A stretch of 54,138 nt of DNA from Nitrospira sp. Its GTDB lineage: Bacteria > Nitrospirota > Nitrospiria > Nitrospirales > Nitrospiraceae. Where the stretch lies: contig JAHFEW010000022.1 in NCBI GenBank assembly GCA_023248215.1, forward strand, positions 1 through 54,138, in the 5' to 3' direction. The notes under the pieces were generated by a model. That model was not told the origin of the DNA and made no database searches. It saw only the letters and a list, made by a program, of their open reading frames with translations. Of this stretch, positions 44,126-54,121 are shown one piece after another. How positions within the stretch are numbered: position 1 is the first letter of the stretch; each line of letters starts with the position of its first letter. Both the position numbers and the translations under genes were made by a program.

Positions 44126-45937
44126 ATGAGCCAGGATTTGCAAAGTCTCATCCGAAATTTCTCGATCATCGCCCATATCGATCACGGTAAATCGACCCTC
44201 GCTGACCGGTTCCTAGAAGCCACGGGCGCTGTCACAGCCCGAGAGTTCAAAGAACAGATCCTCGACGCGATGGACCTTGAGCGTGAGCGTGGTATCACGA
44301 TCAAAGCTCACGCGGTGGCCATTCGCTATCGGGCTCAGGACGGGAAGACGTATTTACTGCATTTGATCGATACGCCCGGCCACGTCGATTTCACCTACGA
44401 GGTGTCGCGCAGCCTCGCGGCTTGTGAGGGTTCACTGCTCCTCGTCGATGCAACGCAGGGGGTGCAGGCACAGACCATTGCCAACGTGAATTTGGCGATG
44501 GGGAACCATCACACCATCATCCCCGTCATTAATAAAATCGACCTTGCCAGCGCCGACGTGGAGGGCACGAAACAACAAATTTCCGAAGTGCTCGCCCTGG
44601 ACGCCAGTGATGCCATGTTGGTGAGCGCGAAGGAAGGACGCGGAGTGCCGGAGGTGCTCGAGGCGATCGTCAACCGCATTCCGCCGCCGTCCGGTGATCC
44701 GACTCGTCCCCTCAAGGCATTGATTTTCGATTCCTGGTTCGACAATTACCAAGGGGTGATCGTGCTGACCCGCATCGTCGACGGATCCGTGCGGCCAGGG
44801 ATGAAAATCAAGGTCATGTCTAATGACCGGTTGTTCGAAGTCACGGAGGTCGGACAATTCACACCGAAGCGGACCAAGGGCACACAGCTGATGACGGGAG
44901 AGGTCGGGTATCTCTGCGCGAACATGAAAGAAGTGGCCGACGTGAAAATCGGGGACACCTTGACCGATGCCCTGCGACCCACGGAGCAGGCGTTCCCTGG
45001 ATACAAAGAGGTCAAGCCGCTGGTCTTTTGTGGCCTCTATTCGACGGACACGGCCAAATATGAGGATCTTCGCGATGCCTTGCTGAAGTTGCGGCTGAAC
45101 GACTCGTCTTTCATCTATGAACCGGAAACCTCGTTGGCCCTGGGATTTGGCTTCCGTTGCGGCTTTCTCGGTCTGCTGCATATGGAAATCATTCAGGAGC
45201 GGTTGGAACGAGAATACGAGCTGACACTCATTACTACGGCCCCGACCGTCATCTACCGCATCCTCACCACGAAAGGCGAGGTGTTGGAGGTCAACAACCC
45301 GGCGGATCTTCCGGAGCCGAGTTCAATCGCCTCGTTCGAAGAACCGTTCATTTTGGCCACGCTCATCTCACCGGAGCGGTATGTCGGCACCCTCTTACAG
45401 TTGTGCCAGGAGCGGCGCGGCATTCAGCGCAGCATTCACTATCTGGATCCCACGCGTGTCATGATCAGCTATGAGCTGCCGCTCAATGAAGTCATCCTGG
45501 ATTTTTACGACAAGCTGAAATCGAAGACGCAGGGGTATGCGTCGCTGGACTACGAACTCCTCGGCTATCGGGAATCCGACTTGGTGCGTCTCGACATTTT
45601 GCTCAACAGTGAGCCGGTCGATGCGTTGTCGTTCATCACGCATAAAGATCGTGCCTATCAGCGGGGCCGACAGGTGGCCGAAAAGATGAAAGAGCTGATC
45701 CCCAAGCAGATGTTCGAAATCGCCATTCAAGCGGCCATCGGCAACAAAATCGTCGCCCGCGAGACCATCGGCGCCATCAAGAAAAATGTCACGGCCAAGT
45801 GTTACGGCGGAGACATTTCTCGCAAGCGCAAGCTGTGGGATAAACAGAAGGAAGGCAAAAAACGCATGAAGGCGGTCGGAAAAGTGGAAGTGCCTCAAGA
45901 GGCGTTTTTGGCGATCCTCAAGGTGAGCGACGAATGA
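44126..45937 (+). CDS. lepA: Elongation factor 4 (LepA)
   Basis: A 603-residue translational GTPase that can back-translocate or remodel ribosomes. GTPase motifs: [30 protein letters not shown] and NKIDLASAD; then EF-G-like domains II, III and V and the LepA-specific C-terminal domain, with [26 protein letters not shown]. The start is set by the promoter: the frame opens at 44030, but ATG 44126 lies just after the predicted transcription start and GGGGA. It overlaps lepB by four bases (ATGA), a classical pairing of EF4 with signal peptidase. Confidence 0.97.
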   Translation: MSQDLQSLIRNFSIIAHIDHGKSTLADRFLEATGAVTAREFKEQILDAMDLERERGITIKAHAVAIRYRAQDGKTYLLHLIDTPGHVDFTYEVSRSLAACEGSLLLVDATQGVQAQTIANVNLAMGNHHTIIPVINKIDLASADVEGTKQQISEVLALDASDAMLVSAKEGRGVPEVLEAIVNRIPPPSGDPTRPLKALIFDSWFDNYQGVIVLTRIVDGSVRPGMKIKVMSNDRLFEVTEVGQFTPKRTKGTQLMTGEVGYLCANMKEVADVKIGDTLTDALRPTEQAFPGYKEVKPLVFCGLYSTDTAKYEDLRDALLKLRLNDSSFIYEPETSLALGFGFRCGFLGLLHMEIIQERLEREYELTLITTAPTVIYRILTTKGEVLEVNNPADLPEPSSIASFEEPFILATLISPERYVGTLLQLCQERRGIQRSIHYLDPTRVMISYELPLNEVILDFYDKLKSKTQGYASLDYELLGYRESDLVRLDILLNSEPVDALSFITHKDRAYQRGRQVAEKMKELIPKQMFEIAIQAAIGNKIVARETIGAIKKNVTAKCYGGDISRKRKLWDKQKEGKKRMKAVGKVEVPQEAFLAILKVSDE

Positions 45938-46725
45938 GTGGAGAGCCCACCTCATCTCGTCCCGACGAGTCCTCTTCGACGACCGGACCGGTGGTAGCTC
46001 CCGCTCCATCCGAAACGGCTGCCGGCGTGCCACAGGCTGGAACCGCTGCACGCGCCGCCCAACCGGCCCACAAATCGATCGTACGCGAGTATGCGGAGGC
46101 GATCATCATCGCCATGTTGCTGGCCTTTGCCATCCGCGTCTTTGTCGTGCAGGCATTCAAGATTCCTTCCGGGTCGATGATTCCCACGCTGCTGGTTGGG
46201 GATCACATCTTGGTAAGCAAGCTGTCCTACGGGCTGCAATGGCCGACTGACTGTCAGATCAAGCCGGGATTTCCTCCGATCACCTGTTACTCCTCGCGAA
46301 CGCTCATTCCGTTCGGGACAATCCAGCGCGGCGATATCATCGTCTTTCGGTTTCCCGAAGATGAAGACAAGGATTTCATCAAGCGGGTCATTGGCTTGCC
46401 CGGTGATACCATCCAGATTCGGAACAAAATCGTGCATGTGAACGGAACGCCGTTTGAGGACCACGCCTTTACACAGCACACTGATCCCCCCGTTCATGAT
46501 GGGCACATCAGTCCGCGCGACAATTTCGGCCCGGTCACGGTCCCTGACGATGCCTATTTCGTGATGGGAGATAATCGGGATCACAGTCTCGATAGTCGCT
46601 TCTGGGGCTATGTCCGCACCGAAAAAGTTCGTGGCAAAGCCTTTCGCATTTATTGGTCGTGGAGCGGTCAAGGATCATGGACCGAATGGGTACGATGGGA
46701 AAGGTTAGGAAAAGCCATCCAGTAG
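45934..46725 (+). CDS. lepB: Signal peptidase I
   Basis: A 263-residue membrane protease that removes signal peptides from exported proteins. A long disordered N-terminal stretch of about 50 residues, then one helix (about 55-75, [19 protein letters not shown]). The catalytic Ser81 is in [11 protein letters not shown] and the general-base Lys150 in [25 protein letters not shown] is the conserved box E. All catalytic elements are intact. It starts at the stop of lepA (ATGA overlap) and its end overlaps the hldE1 frame. Confidence 0.95.
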   Translation: MSGEPTSSRPDESSSTTGPVVAPAPSETAAGVPQAGTAARAAQPAHKSIVREYAEAIIIAMLLAFAIRVFVVQAFKIPSGSMIPTLLVGDHILVSKLSYGLQWPTDCQIKPGFPPITCYSSRTLIPFGTIQRGDIIVFRFPEDEDKDFIKRVIGLPGDTIQIRNKIVHVNGTPFEDHAFTQHTDPPVHDGHISPRDNFGPVTVPDDAYFVMGDNRDHSLDSRFWGYVRTEKVRGKAFRIYWSWSGQGSWTEWVRWERLGKAIQ

Positions 46726-47759
46726 CGCGATCCGGGAACTCCGGACCGTCGAGCGCGCAGCAAGGCGACGGGGCGTCGGATGAACCGGCCACCCTCGGCG
46801 CCTACATCCAGCGCTTCTCCAGAGCCAGCGTGCTGGTCATCGGAGATCTCATCCTCGATCACTATGTATGGGGACGTGTGAGCCGGATTTCTCCGGAAGC
46901 GCCGGTTCCGGTCGTCCACGTCGAGTCGGAATCGCTCAAGCTGGGAGGGGCGGCCAATGTCTTCAACAACATTCTGGCCCTCGGCGGACAGGCGGATATC
47001 TGCGGCGTGATCGGAGCCGACGAAAGCGGGCGGCTGCTCCTGAAAGAACTGGATGGGCGGCGGCAGGGTCGCGGCGGCGTCGTCATCGATCACAACCGAC
47101 CGACGACGCGAAAATCCCGCGTGGTTGCGCACAATCAACAAATCGTTCGCTACGATGTGGAGCGTCGGACGGAACTGACGGCACTGCTACAGCGCCGCAT
47201 TCTCCGATATGTCGAGTCTCGGTTGAAGGAACTGTCCTGTCTGGTTGTGTCGGACTATGCCAAGGGCGTGGTCACGGCCTCGCTGATGACCGAGTTGACT
47301 CGGTTGGCGGGGCAGCGCAAGATTCCCATCGTGGTGGACCCCAAGGTCGAACATTTCAGCTATTACAGAGGCGTGACGGTCGTCACCCCCAACCATCTGG
47401 AAGCCACCCAGGCCGCCGGTGTGCATGGCGAAGATGATCAGGCAATCAACAAGGCCGGCACGATCCTCCGCCAGCGGTTGGGATGTCAGACGGTGCTGGT
47501 GACCAGGGGCGAACGAGGCATGAGTGTCTATCAAGGCCATGGCGACCACTGGCATATCCCCACACGCGCACGGCAGGTGTATGACGTCACAGGGGCGGGA
47601 GATACCGTCGTCGGCACGCTGGCGCTCGCACTCTCAACCGGTGCCACGATGCGGGAAGCCGCGGTGCTCGCCAATCAGGCGGCGGGTGTGGTGGTCGGGA
47701 TGATCGGTACCGCCACCGTCACGGCGGCACAACTGACTGATTCCCTAGGACAGGGCTGA
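46677..47759 (+). CDS. rfaE1: D-glycero-beta-D-manno-heptose-7-phosphate kinase (HldE kinase domain type)
   Basis: A ~360-residue PfkB/ribokinase-family enzyme of ADP-heptose synthesis for LPS core. Motifs: VLVIGDLILDHYVWGRVSRISPEAPVPVV, LGGAANVFNNILALGG and the catalytic DVTGAGDTVVGTLALAL with the general-base Asp (TGAGD). The nucleotidyltransferase half of HldE is missing, so a separate RfaE2 must exist elsewhere. The start is uncertain: ATG 46677, 46686 and 46695 are all within the end of lepB and none has a good ribosome site. It overlaps lepB by 49 bases at 46677. kdsB follows with a one-base gap. Confidence 0.9.
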   Translation: MDRMGTMGKVRKSHPVARSGNSGPSSAQQGDGASDEPATLGAYIQRFSRASVLVIGDLILDHYVWGRVSRISPEAPVPVVHVESESLKLGGAANVFNNILALGGQADICGVIGADESGRLLLKELDGRRQGRGGVVIDHNRPTTRKSRVVAHNQQIVRYDVERRTELTALLQRRILRYVESRLKELSCLVVSDYAKGVVTASLMTELTRLAGQRKIPIVVDPKVEHFSYYRGVTVVTPNHLEATQAAGVHGEDDQAINKAGTILRQRLGCQTVLVTRGERGMSVYQGHGDHWHIPTRARQVYDVTGAGDTVVGTLALALSTGATMREAAVLANQAAGVVVGMIGTATVTAAQLTDSLGQG

Positions 47760-47760
47760 C

Positions 47761-48525
47761 GTGACTCGGTCGGTCACGATCGTGATTCCGGCTCGGTACG
47801 GGTCCTCTCGGTTTCCTGGGAAGCCGTTGCTCGAATTGCTGGGCAAGCCGATGATTCAACACGTCTATGAGCAGGCCAAGGCCTGTCGCGTTGTCAATGA
47901 CGTCTTGGTTGCCACGGATGACGAGCGCATCAAGGCGGCGGTCGAGCGATTCGGCGGACGAGTCGTGATGATGACGGAGCCCTATCGCACCGGAACCGAC
48001 CGCGTGGCCGGCGTCGCACAAACCCACGCGAGCGACTGCTTTGTAGACCTGCAGGGAGACGAGATTCTGCTCCATTCCGATCTCATCACGGACTTGGTGG
48101 AGCCGTTCCTGGCGAGCGACGCGGCCATGGGAACGTTGAAACGACGGATCGATTCGGATCAGGATCTGCACAATCCGGGAGTGGTCAAAGTGACGACCGA
48201 TCGTGAGGGCTACGCGCTGTACTTTTCGCGTGCGCCGATTCCTGTGGTTCGGGACGACCCGCGGCGGGCCGCCGTGCCAGGATTACATTTCATCCACCTG
48301 GGCCTCTATATCTATACGCGCGAGACGTTGATGCGTCTTACCGCATTCCCCACGGGGGTCCTCGAAGAGGCGGAGAAACTCGAGCAACTACGCGCGCTGG
48401 AGCAAGGCATTCGTATCCGCGTATGGGAAACCGCCCATCCCTCATTGCGCATCGATAGCCCGGAAGACGTACCCAGCGCATTGGAACGGCTTCGCAACCG
48501 TGAGACCGGTCGCTGCATCGCTTAA
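47761..48525 (+). CDS. kdsB: 3-deoxy-manno-octulosonate cytidylyltransferase
   Basis: A 254-residue enzyme that makes CMP-Kdo from CTP and Kdo. The CTP-binding N-terminus is IVIPARYGSSRFPGKPLLELLGKPMIQHV; then DDERIKAAVERFGG, MTEPYRTGTDRVAG and FVDLQGDEILLHSDLI, and YLFSRAPIP-like ALYFSRAPIPVV. These are characteristic of KdsB. GTG 47761 follows rfaE1 at once. pyrG, the source of CTP, is the next gene (40 bases on). Confidence 0.95.
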   Translation: MTRSVTIVIPARYGSSRFPGKPLLELLGKPMIQHVYEQAKACRVVNDVLVATDDERIKAAVERFGGRVVMMTEPYRTGTDRVAGVAQTHASDCFVDLQGDEILLHSDLITDLVEPFLASDAAMGTLKRRIDSDQDLHNPGVVKVTTDREGYALYFSRAPIPVVRDDPRRAAVPGLHFIHLGLYIYTRETLMRLTAFPTGVLEEAEKLEQLRALEQGIRIRVWETAHPSLRIDSPEDVPSALERLRNRETGRCIA

Positions 48526-48565
48526 CAATCATGACGCTAGGCCGCATTCATAAGAAGGTGCAACG

Positions 48566-50167
48566 ATGAGCAAATTTATATTTGTGACCGGCGGTGTCGT
48601 GTCGTCGCTCGGAAAAGGGCTGGCCTCCGCTTCTATCGGCAATTTGTTGGAAAGCCGCGGGCTAAAGATCACGTTCTTGAAGCTCGACCCCTACATCAAC
48701 GTCGACCCTGGGACGATGAATCCCTACCAGCATGGAGAAGTCTACGTCACGCAAGACGGGGCGGAGACCGATCTGGACCTCGGCCATTACGAGCGCTATA
48801 CGTCGCTGACGCTCACCCGCGAGAACAACTACACCACGGGCCGCATCTACCACTCCGTGATTACGAAGGAGCGCCGCGGGGACTATCTGGGCGGAACCGT
48901 GCAGGTAGTGCCGCATGTCACGGATGAAATTAAACAATGCATCATGCGGATCTCCCAGGGCATGGATGTCACGATCGTCGAAATCGGTGGGACAGTCGGC
49001 GACATCGAGAGCCTGCCGTTTCTCGAAGCCATCCGGCAAATTCCCTACGACGTGGGACGCGACAACGTGCTCTACGTGCATCTCACCCTCGTGCCCTATA
49101 TCGGAGCCGCGGGAGAACTGAAAACTAAACCGACGCAACATTCGGTCAACAAGCTCCGTGAAATCGGCATTCAGCCGAACATCCTGTTATGCCGGACTGA
49201 TCGGTATCTCCCGCCTGAACTGAAAGGCAAGATCGCCATGTTCTGCAACGTGGAGAAGGATGCCGTCATTACGGCCAAAGATGTCGAAACCATCTACGAG
49301 GTGCCGATCGTGTTCCGCAAGGAAGGATTGGATGAACTGATCGTCCGCCTGCTCAAGCTGGAAACCGGCCCACCGAATCTCCGCGAATGGGATGCGATGG
49401 TGCAGAAGATCAAACATCCTAAGCACGAGGTCTCGATCGCGCTGGTCGGCAAATATGCCGGACTGAAGGAATGTTACAAGAGCCTGGGGGAAGCCCTGGT
49501 GCATGGCGGCATCGATCATGAAACCCGCGTGAATATCACCTGGATCGAATCCGAGGACGTGGAGCGTCAAGGCACGGAGCGCATCCTGCGCGATGCCGAT
49601 GCGATTCTCATCCCGGGCGGCTTCGGTGCGCGGGGAATCGAAGGCAAGATCGTGACCATCCAATATGCGAGAGAGCATCAGGTCCCATTCCTCGGCCTCT
49701 GTCTGGGTATGCAGTGCGCCACCATCGAATTCGCGCGGAATGTCGCCGGCCTGACGGGCGCCAACAGCGCAGAGTTCGACGAGCGGACACCGCATCCGGT
49801 GATTCACTTGATGTCGGACCAGCAGTCGGTCAGCGACAAAGGCGGCACGATGCGGCTCGGCTCCTATGCTTGCAAGCTGGAAGAAGGGACGCTGGCGCAA
49901 AAAATGTACGGGCTCAGTGAAGTGCGCGAACGCCATCGTCATCGGTACGAGTTCAACAACGCCTATCGCGACCAACTGACGGCGAAGGGACTTATTTTAA
50001 GTGGATTGTCGCCCGACGGACGGCTGGTGGAGATCGTGGAGCTACAGAACCATCCCTGGTTCCTGGCAACGCAGTTCCATCCGGAGTATAACTCGCGGCC
50101 GCATCGTCCGCACCCCTTATTCACGGGGTTTGTGGGGGCTGCCCTCCGCCGAAAGTGCGGCCACTGA
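48566..50167 (+). CDS. pyrG: CTP synthase
   Basis: A 533-residue enzyme converting UTP to CTP with glutamine. Synthetase domain (about 1-270): [65 protein letters not shown]-type motifs. GATase domain (about 290-530): nucleophile Cys in [17 protein letters not shown] and His/Glu in [11 protein letters not shown]. It stands in the middle of the Kdo genes, as often seen with kdsA. The ATG 48566 follows GAAGGTG by about six bases. A dispersed repeat separates it from kdsA. Confidence 0.97.
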   Translation: MSKFIFVTGGVVSSLGKGLASASIGNLLESRGLKITFLKLDPYINVDPGTMNPYQHGEVYVTQDGAETDLDLGHYERYTSLTLTRENNYTTGRIYHSVITKERRGDYLGGTVQVVPHVTDEIKQCIMRISQGMDVTIVEIGGTVGDIESLPFLEAIRQIPYDVGRDNVLYVHLTLVPYIGAAGELKTKPTQHSVNKLREIGIQPNILLCRTDRYLPPELKGKIAMFCNVEKDAVITAKDVETIYEVPIVFRKEGLDELIVRLLKLETGPPNLREWDAMVQKIKHPKHEVSIALVGKYAGLKECYKSLGEALVHGGIDHETRVNITWIESEDVERQGTERILRDADAILIPGGFGARGIEGKIVTIQYAREHQVPFLGLCLGMQCATIEFARNVAGLTGANSAEFDERTPHPVIHLMSDQQSVSDKGGTMRLGSYACKLEEGTLAQKMYGLSEVRERHRHRYEFNNAYRDQLTAKGLILSGLSPDGRLVEIVELQNHPWFLATQFHPEYNSRPHRPHPLFTGFVGAALRRKCGH

Positions 50168-50171
50168 GCAT

Positions 50172-50291
50172 GGGATGCTGAAACTGCCTTTCAACGTCGT
50201 TCTCGACTCGGCACAATCCTCGACGTAGCTCCGCTACGCCTCCGGTTCTGCCTCGTCTGCGGCCTTGCTGAAAGATCAGTTTGAGCATCCC
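50172..50291. repeat. Dispersed repeat with GATGCTSAAA termini, copy 4 (inverted)
   Basis: Starts GGGATGCTGAAA and ends GTTTGAGCATCCC, again imperfect inverted ends. The inner AACGTCGTTCTC is the reverse complement of the matching segment in the 9006-9124 copy, so this copy is in the opposite orientation. It lies between pyrG and kdsA and shows that the long kdsA frame from 50265 is not the true start. Confidence 0.75.
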
Positions 50292-50318
50292 ACGAACACG
50301 CAAGACTCATGGAAGACT

Positions 50319-51152
50319 ATGGCATACGAAGTAGATCTCGGACAGTTTAAGATCGGGGCGGGGAATCGACCGTTTCTAATCGCAGGGCCCTGCGTGATTG
50401 AAAGCGAACAGCTCGCGATGGACACAGCGGGACGCATCGCCGAGATCACCAAGTCCCTTGGCATGCCCTACGTCTTCAAATCGTCTTACGATAAGGCCAA
50501 TCGCACTTCCATCACGTCCTTTCGTGGACCAGGGCTGGAAAAGGGTCTCGCCGTGCTGGCCAAGGTCAAGCGACAGGTCGGCGTGCCGATCCTGACCGAC
50601 GTGCATTCGGAAGAACAGGCGACGGAGGCCGGCCGCGTCGTGGATATTCTGCAGATTCCCGCCTTTCTCTGCCGCCAAACGGATCTCTTGATTGCCGCAG
50701 CCAAGACCGGCAAAGTCGTCAATATAAAAAAGGGGCAGTTCCTGTCGCCGTTGGAAATGGCCAACGCTGTTAAGAAAGTAGAGGAGTGCGGCAATCGGCG
50801 CATTGTGGTGACTGAACGGGGCTCTTCCTTCGGCTACAACAATTTGGTCGTCGACATGCGTGCGTTTCCGATCATGCGGCGGTTCGGATACCCGGTGGTC
50901 TTCGACGCGACCCACAGCGTACAACTCCCGGGCGGGGGCGGCACACAATCCAGCGGTCAGCGAGAATTCGTCGAACCCTTAGCCTGTGCGGCGGCGGGAG
51001 CCGGCTGCGACGGGTTCTTCATGGAAGTGCATCCCGATCCGGACTCTGCCTTGTCGGACGGGCCGAACATGGTCCCTCTCCACGCGCTTCAATCGCTTCT
51101 CGAACGGGTACTACGCATATGCGACGCAGCCGCAACACAACAGGTTCGGTAA
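50319..51152 (+). CDS. kdsA: 3-deoxy-8-phosphooctulonate synthase, probable metal-dependent class
   Basis: A 277-residue enzyme that condenses PEP with arabinose-5-phosphate to Kdo-8-phosphate. Motifs: [13 protein letters not shown] (Cys25), [27 protein letters not shown], and [22 protein letters not shown]. The Cys in GPCVIE is the mark of the metal-dependent class (Asn in the E. coli enzyme), together with the usual His/Asp ligands. ATG 50319 is chosen because GGAAGA lies five bases upstream and the longer frame runs into the repeat. kdsD overlaps the 3' end by 34 bases. Confidence 0.93.
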   Translation: MAYEVDLGQFKIGAGNRPFLIAGPCVIESEQLAMDTAGRIAEITKSLGMPYVFKSSYDKANRTSITSFRGPGLEKGLAVLAKVKRQVGVPILTDVHSEEQATEAGRVVDILQIPAFLCRQTDLLIAAAKTGKVVNIKKGQFLSPLEMANAVKKVEECGNRRIVVTERGSSFGYNNLVVDMRAFPIMRRFGYPVVFDATHSVQLPGGGGTQSSGQREFVEPLACAAAGAGCDGFFMEVHPDPDSALSDGPNMVPLHALQSLLERVLRICDAAATQQVR

Positions 51153-52156
51153 CACGCACGGAAACCAAGCGAGTCCTTCGCCAAGTCCCGCTCGATGCCA
51201 GCGTGCAAGAGGGGAGACGCGTCTTGGAAATCGAAGCGCGCGCGGTGCAAGACCTGATCACTCGTCTCGATGAACGGTTCGCTCGCGCCGTCAACTTTCT
51301 GTATGAATGCCAGGGGAAGGTCGTCATTTCCGGCATGGGGAAATCCGGATTGATCGGCCAGAAAATTGCGGCGACGTTGGCCAGCACCGGCACCCCCTCA
51401 TTCTTTTTGCATCCGGCTGAAGGCGTCCATGGTGATTTGGGCATGTTGGCCAAGCAGGATGCGCTGATCGCGATTTCCAACAGCGGCGAGACGCAGGAGG
51501 TACTTCAGCTGCTTCCCTTCGTCAAACGCCTGAACGTTCCTGTGGTGGCGCTGACAGGCAACATGACGTCTACCTTGGCGAAGAACAGCGATGTGACGCT
51601 GGATATTTCCGTCAACGAAGAGGCCTGCCCATTGGGCTTGGCGCCGACTGCGAGCACGACCGCCACCCTCGCCATGGGAGATGCCCTGGCGGTCGCCCTG
51701 CTTCAGAAGCGCGGGTTCAAGCAAGACGATTTCGCGCAGTTCCATCCGGGCGGCACATTGGGGCGTCGCCTTCTCGTGAAGGTCCGGGATCTTATGCAGC
51801 ATGGAGACCACCTGCCACGCGTGCGGCAGGATGCCTCCGGGTCGGACACGATTTTGGAGATGACGTCTAAAAAGCTCGGCATGACCACAGTCGTGAACGG
51901 GAAGGGCGCCCTGTATGGGATTGTCACCGACGGAGACTTGCGCCGTTTCATTCAAGGAGGCGGGGACTTCAGCAAGGTGACTGCGGGTGACCTGGCCAGC
52001 CGCCGTCCGAAGACCATTGGGCCGGACGAACTGGCCACGACGGCCGTGGCGCTGATGGAGCGGTTTTCGATCACGGCGCTGGTGGTCTTGGAGGCCCCGA
52101 ATCGCCTGGCCGGCGTCATTCACTTGCATGACCTCTTAAAAAACGGCATTGTGTAG
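51119..52156 (+). CDS. kdsD: Arabinose-5-phosphate isomerase
   Basis: A 345-residue enzyme interconverting ribulose-5-phosphate and arabinose-5-phosphate, the sugar used by KdsA. The SIS domain (about 45-190) reads [29 protein letters not shown] and [16 protein letters not shown]; two CBS domains follow (about 215-345) that may sense nucleotides, with [11 protein letters not shown] and VIHLHDLLK. It overlaps kdsA by 34 bases, so the first ~20 residues are uncertain. kdsC, the phosphatase next in many operons, is not in this window. Confidence 0.95.
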   Translation: MRRSRNTTGSVTRTETKRVLRQVPLDASVQEGRRVLEIEARAVQDLITRLDERFARAVNFLYECQGKVVISGMGKSGLIGQKIAATLASTGTPSFFLHPAEGVHGDLGMLAKQDALIAISNSGETQEVLQLLPFVKRLNVPVVALTGNMTSTLAKNSDVTLDISVNEEACPLGLAPTASTTATLAMGDALAVALLQKRGFKQDDFAQFHPGGTLGRRLLVKVRDLMQHGDHLPRVRQDASGSDTILEMTSKKLGMTTVVNGKGALYGIVTDGDLRRFIQGGGDFSKVTAGDLASRRPKTIGPDELATTAVALMERFSITALVVLEAPNRLAGVIHLHDLLKNGIV

Positions 52157-52188
52157 GGGAACCACCGGGGGCGCGAGCTGAGGAGACC

Positions 52189-52803
52189 ATGGGAGAGAAC
52201 TGGAAACAAGCCGGACTCGTCCTGATGCGGTCGGCGGGACAGGAAAGCAATATCAACCTGCCCAACGTCTTGACGCTCGTCAGGATTCTGCTGATACCGG
52301 TGTTCGTCATGCTGCTGATCAATCCCACGCCGGATCGCGCCTTGTCCGCCGCCATCGTGTTTGTCGTCGCGGCAGTGACCGATCTGCTTGACGGGTATGT
52401 GGCAAGGAAAACGGGCCAGATCACGAAACTTGGGCGCCTGCTGGACCCGATCGCGGACAAGTTGTTGGTGCTCTCCGCGTTAATCTTGCTGGTACAAGTC
52501 GATCGCGTCAGCGCGCTGGTCGCCATTCTGATCATTGCGCGGGAAGTGGCAGTGACCGGTATCCGTGCGATTGCGGCCACCGAAGGATTGATCATGTCCG
52601 CCGAAGTCACCGGCAAGTATAAAATGGCCTTGCAGGTCATCGCCATCGTGCTCCTGGTTCTTGAAGGAACCGTGCTGGAAGCCATCGGCAATCTCCATCT
52701 CGCAGGCATTGTCACGCTGTATCTCTCTCTCATCCTGGGCTATGTGTCCGGCGCGCAGTATGTCTGGAGCTTCTGGCGTCAAGTCGGGGCGAAAGGGCTG
52801 TAG
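52189..52803 (+). CDS. pgsA: CDP-diacylglycerol-glycerol-3-phosphate 3-phosphatidyltransferase
   Basis: A 204-residue membrane enzyme of phosphatidylglycerol synthesis. The CDP-alcohol phosphotransferase motif DGxxARx(8)GxxxDxxxD is complete (DGYVARKTGQITKLGRLLDPIADK, written here in parts DGYVARKTGQ and LGRLLDPIADK). About five membrane helices. The N-terminal 20 residues before NLPNVLTLVRI are an extension; a GTG/ATG further on could be the true start. It lies 32 bases after kdsD and 47 bases before plsY, joining LPS and phospholipid genes. Confidence 0.93.
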   Translation: MGENWKQAGLVLMRSAGQESNINLPNVLTLVRILLIPVFVMLLINPTPDRALSAAIVFVVAAVTDLLDGYVARKTGQITKLGRLLDPIADKLLVLSALILLVQVDRVSALVAILIIAREVAVTGIRAIAATEGLIMSAEVTGKYKMALQVIAIVLLVLEGTVLEAIGNLHLAGIVTLYLSLILGYVSGAQYVWSFWRQVGAKGL

Positions 52804-52850
52804 CCGGATTGCGTCGTCGGCACCTGAATCCGACATCCGGTTAATAACTG

Positions 52851-53453
52851 ATGGACAGTCCCTGGCTCATCGGGTTCCTCACCCTTCTCGGCTACCTCAT
52901 CGGGTCGATCCCTTTCGGCGTCGTCGTGTCACGTCTCCTGGGTGTCACGGATCCACGATCGGCAGGTAGCAGGAATGTGGGATTCACAAATGTGTTGCGG
53001 GTCAGTGGGAAAAAGGCCGGGATCCTGACGTTGATCGGCGACATTGGAAAGGGGTGGTTCGTCGGGTGGATAGGCACCCTATTATTCCATCAAGAATCCG
53101 CCATCCTACTCGTGGCCATGGCATCGATCGTCGGCCATCTCCACTCGGTGTTTCTCAATTTTAAGGGGGGGAAAGGCGTGGCCACAGCGTTAGGGGCGGT
53201 GTTGGGGGTCGCCCCCTGGATCGGGCTCACACTTATGGGCGTATGGGTGGGAGCGGTCTTTTTGTGGAAATATTCTTCCGGTGGTGCACTCTTCGCCTTT
53301 GGATTGTTTCCGATTGTGGCACTGATGTTTCATCGATCCTGGCTCTTTGTGGGATTTGCCTGCGTCGTCAGCCTGTTGATTTGGGGCAGGCACAAAGAGA
53401 ATTTGATTCGACTGTGGAGTGGAACTGAATCGCGAATCGGACATGCAAGTTGA
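52851..53453 (+). CDS. plsY: Glycerol-3-phosphate acyltransferase PlsY
   Basis: A 200-residue membrane enzyme that transfers acyl groups from acyl phosphate to glycerol-3-phosphate, the first step to phosphatidic acid. The conserved motifs are visible: YLIGSIPFGVVVSRLLG, DPRSAGSRNVGFTNVLR (GSGNxGATN type), HLHSVFLNFKGGKGVATALG and the last-helix FLFVWGRHKENLIRLW-like LLIWGRHKENLIRLW. About five to seven helices. It provides the substrate stream for pgsA. A TTGACA (53450-53455) lies at its end. Confidence 0.95.
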   Translation: MDSPWLIGFLTLLGYLIGSIPFGVVVSRLLGVTDPRSAGSRNVGFTNVLRVSGKKAGILTLIGDIGKGWFVGWIGTLLFHQESAILLVAMASIVGHLHSVFLNFKGGKGVATALGAVLGVAPWIGLTLMGVWVGAVFLWKYSSGGALFAFGLFPIVALMFHRSWLFVGFACVVSLLIWGRHKENLIRLWSGTESRIGHAS

Positions 53454-53482
53454 CATAATATTTCTTATCAGACATTATTACG

Positions 53483-54121
53483 ATGCTGTCCTTTGAGCTC
53501 CTGGCGCGATTCCGCAAAGAACTCTCCCTCACCGGCAGCGCGCTCTATGAGACGATTGTCGCCATCGCAGAACGCGTCAATCGCAAGGTGCATGTACTCC
53601 GTCTCCATGGTCAGGCCACGACGATTCTGAGTCACATCCATGCCATTCACCGGCATATCGGCCAACGCGTGGCTGATCTGGCCGCCAAGCCCATCGGAGT
53701 CGCAGAGTCGGATTCTCGCCCCACGCGGCTCCCGCTGGAAGATGCCCTCCGCACGGCCTCAGACCGCATCAAGGGACAGCGAGCGGCCTTGCAGCAAGTC
53801 GAAAGCCATATTCGCGACCTGAAAGTCGAACTAGCCCAGGAAGAGCTGCTCACTATGCAGCGCGAGTTGGGCTTGCGCGACGCCGCCATCGAGCGCGTCG
53901 TGGTGGCCCAAGGCGCGCCAGTCATCGGCCATCCGATCGGCGAATTCGATCTGCCTGCGACGACGCGCATTGTCGCAGTCTTTCGAGGACCATTCCTGTT
54001 CCCCCTCTCCGACTCCATGACGCTCCGGCCCGACGACATTGTGATTCTTGCCGGACTGCGCCACGATCTTACCCATTGGCTCCCGCATTTTCAGAGAGCC
54101 GTCGCATCGAAGACGGCCTAA
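53483..54121 (+). CDS. TrkA_C (RCK_C) domain protein with coiled-coil
   Basis: A 212-residue soluble protein. The last ~70 residues (about 135-207) read as an RCK_C/TrkA_C domain: AIERVVVAQGAPVIGHPIGEFDLPATTRIVAVFRG, PLSDSMTLRPDDIVILAGL. The part before it (about 85-130) is a helical coiled-coil; the first 80 residues match no family I know. RCK_C domains bind small ligands (for example c-di-AMP) and gate potassium channels or other partners, but there is no transmembrane segment or NAD-binding RCK_N half here. The start is unsure: TTGACA-N17-CATTAT is placed so that transcription would begin at or near the ATG. It is the last complete gene; 54122-54138 holds nothing. Confidence 0.7.
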   Translation: MLSFELLARFRKELSLTGSALYETIVAIAERVNRKVHVLRLHGQATTILSHIHAIHRHIGQRVADLAAKPIGVAESDSRPTRLPLEDALRTASDRIKGQRAALQQVESHIRDLKVELAQEELLTMQRELGLRDAAIERVVVAQGAPVIGHPIGEFDLPATTRIVAVFRGPFLFPLSDSMTLRPDDIVILAGLRHDLTHWLPHFQRAVASKTA

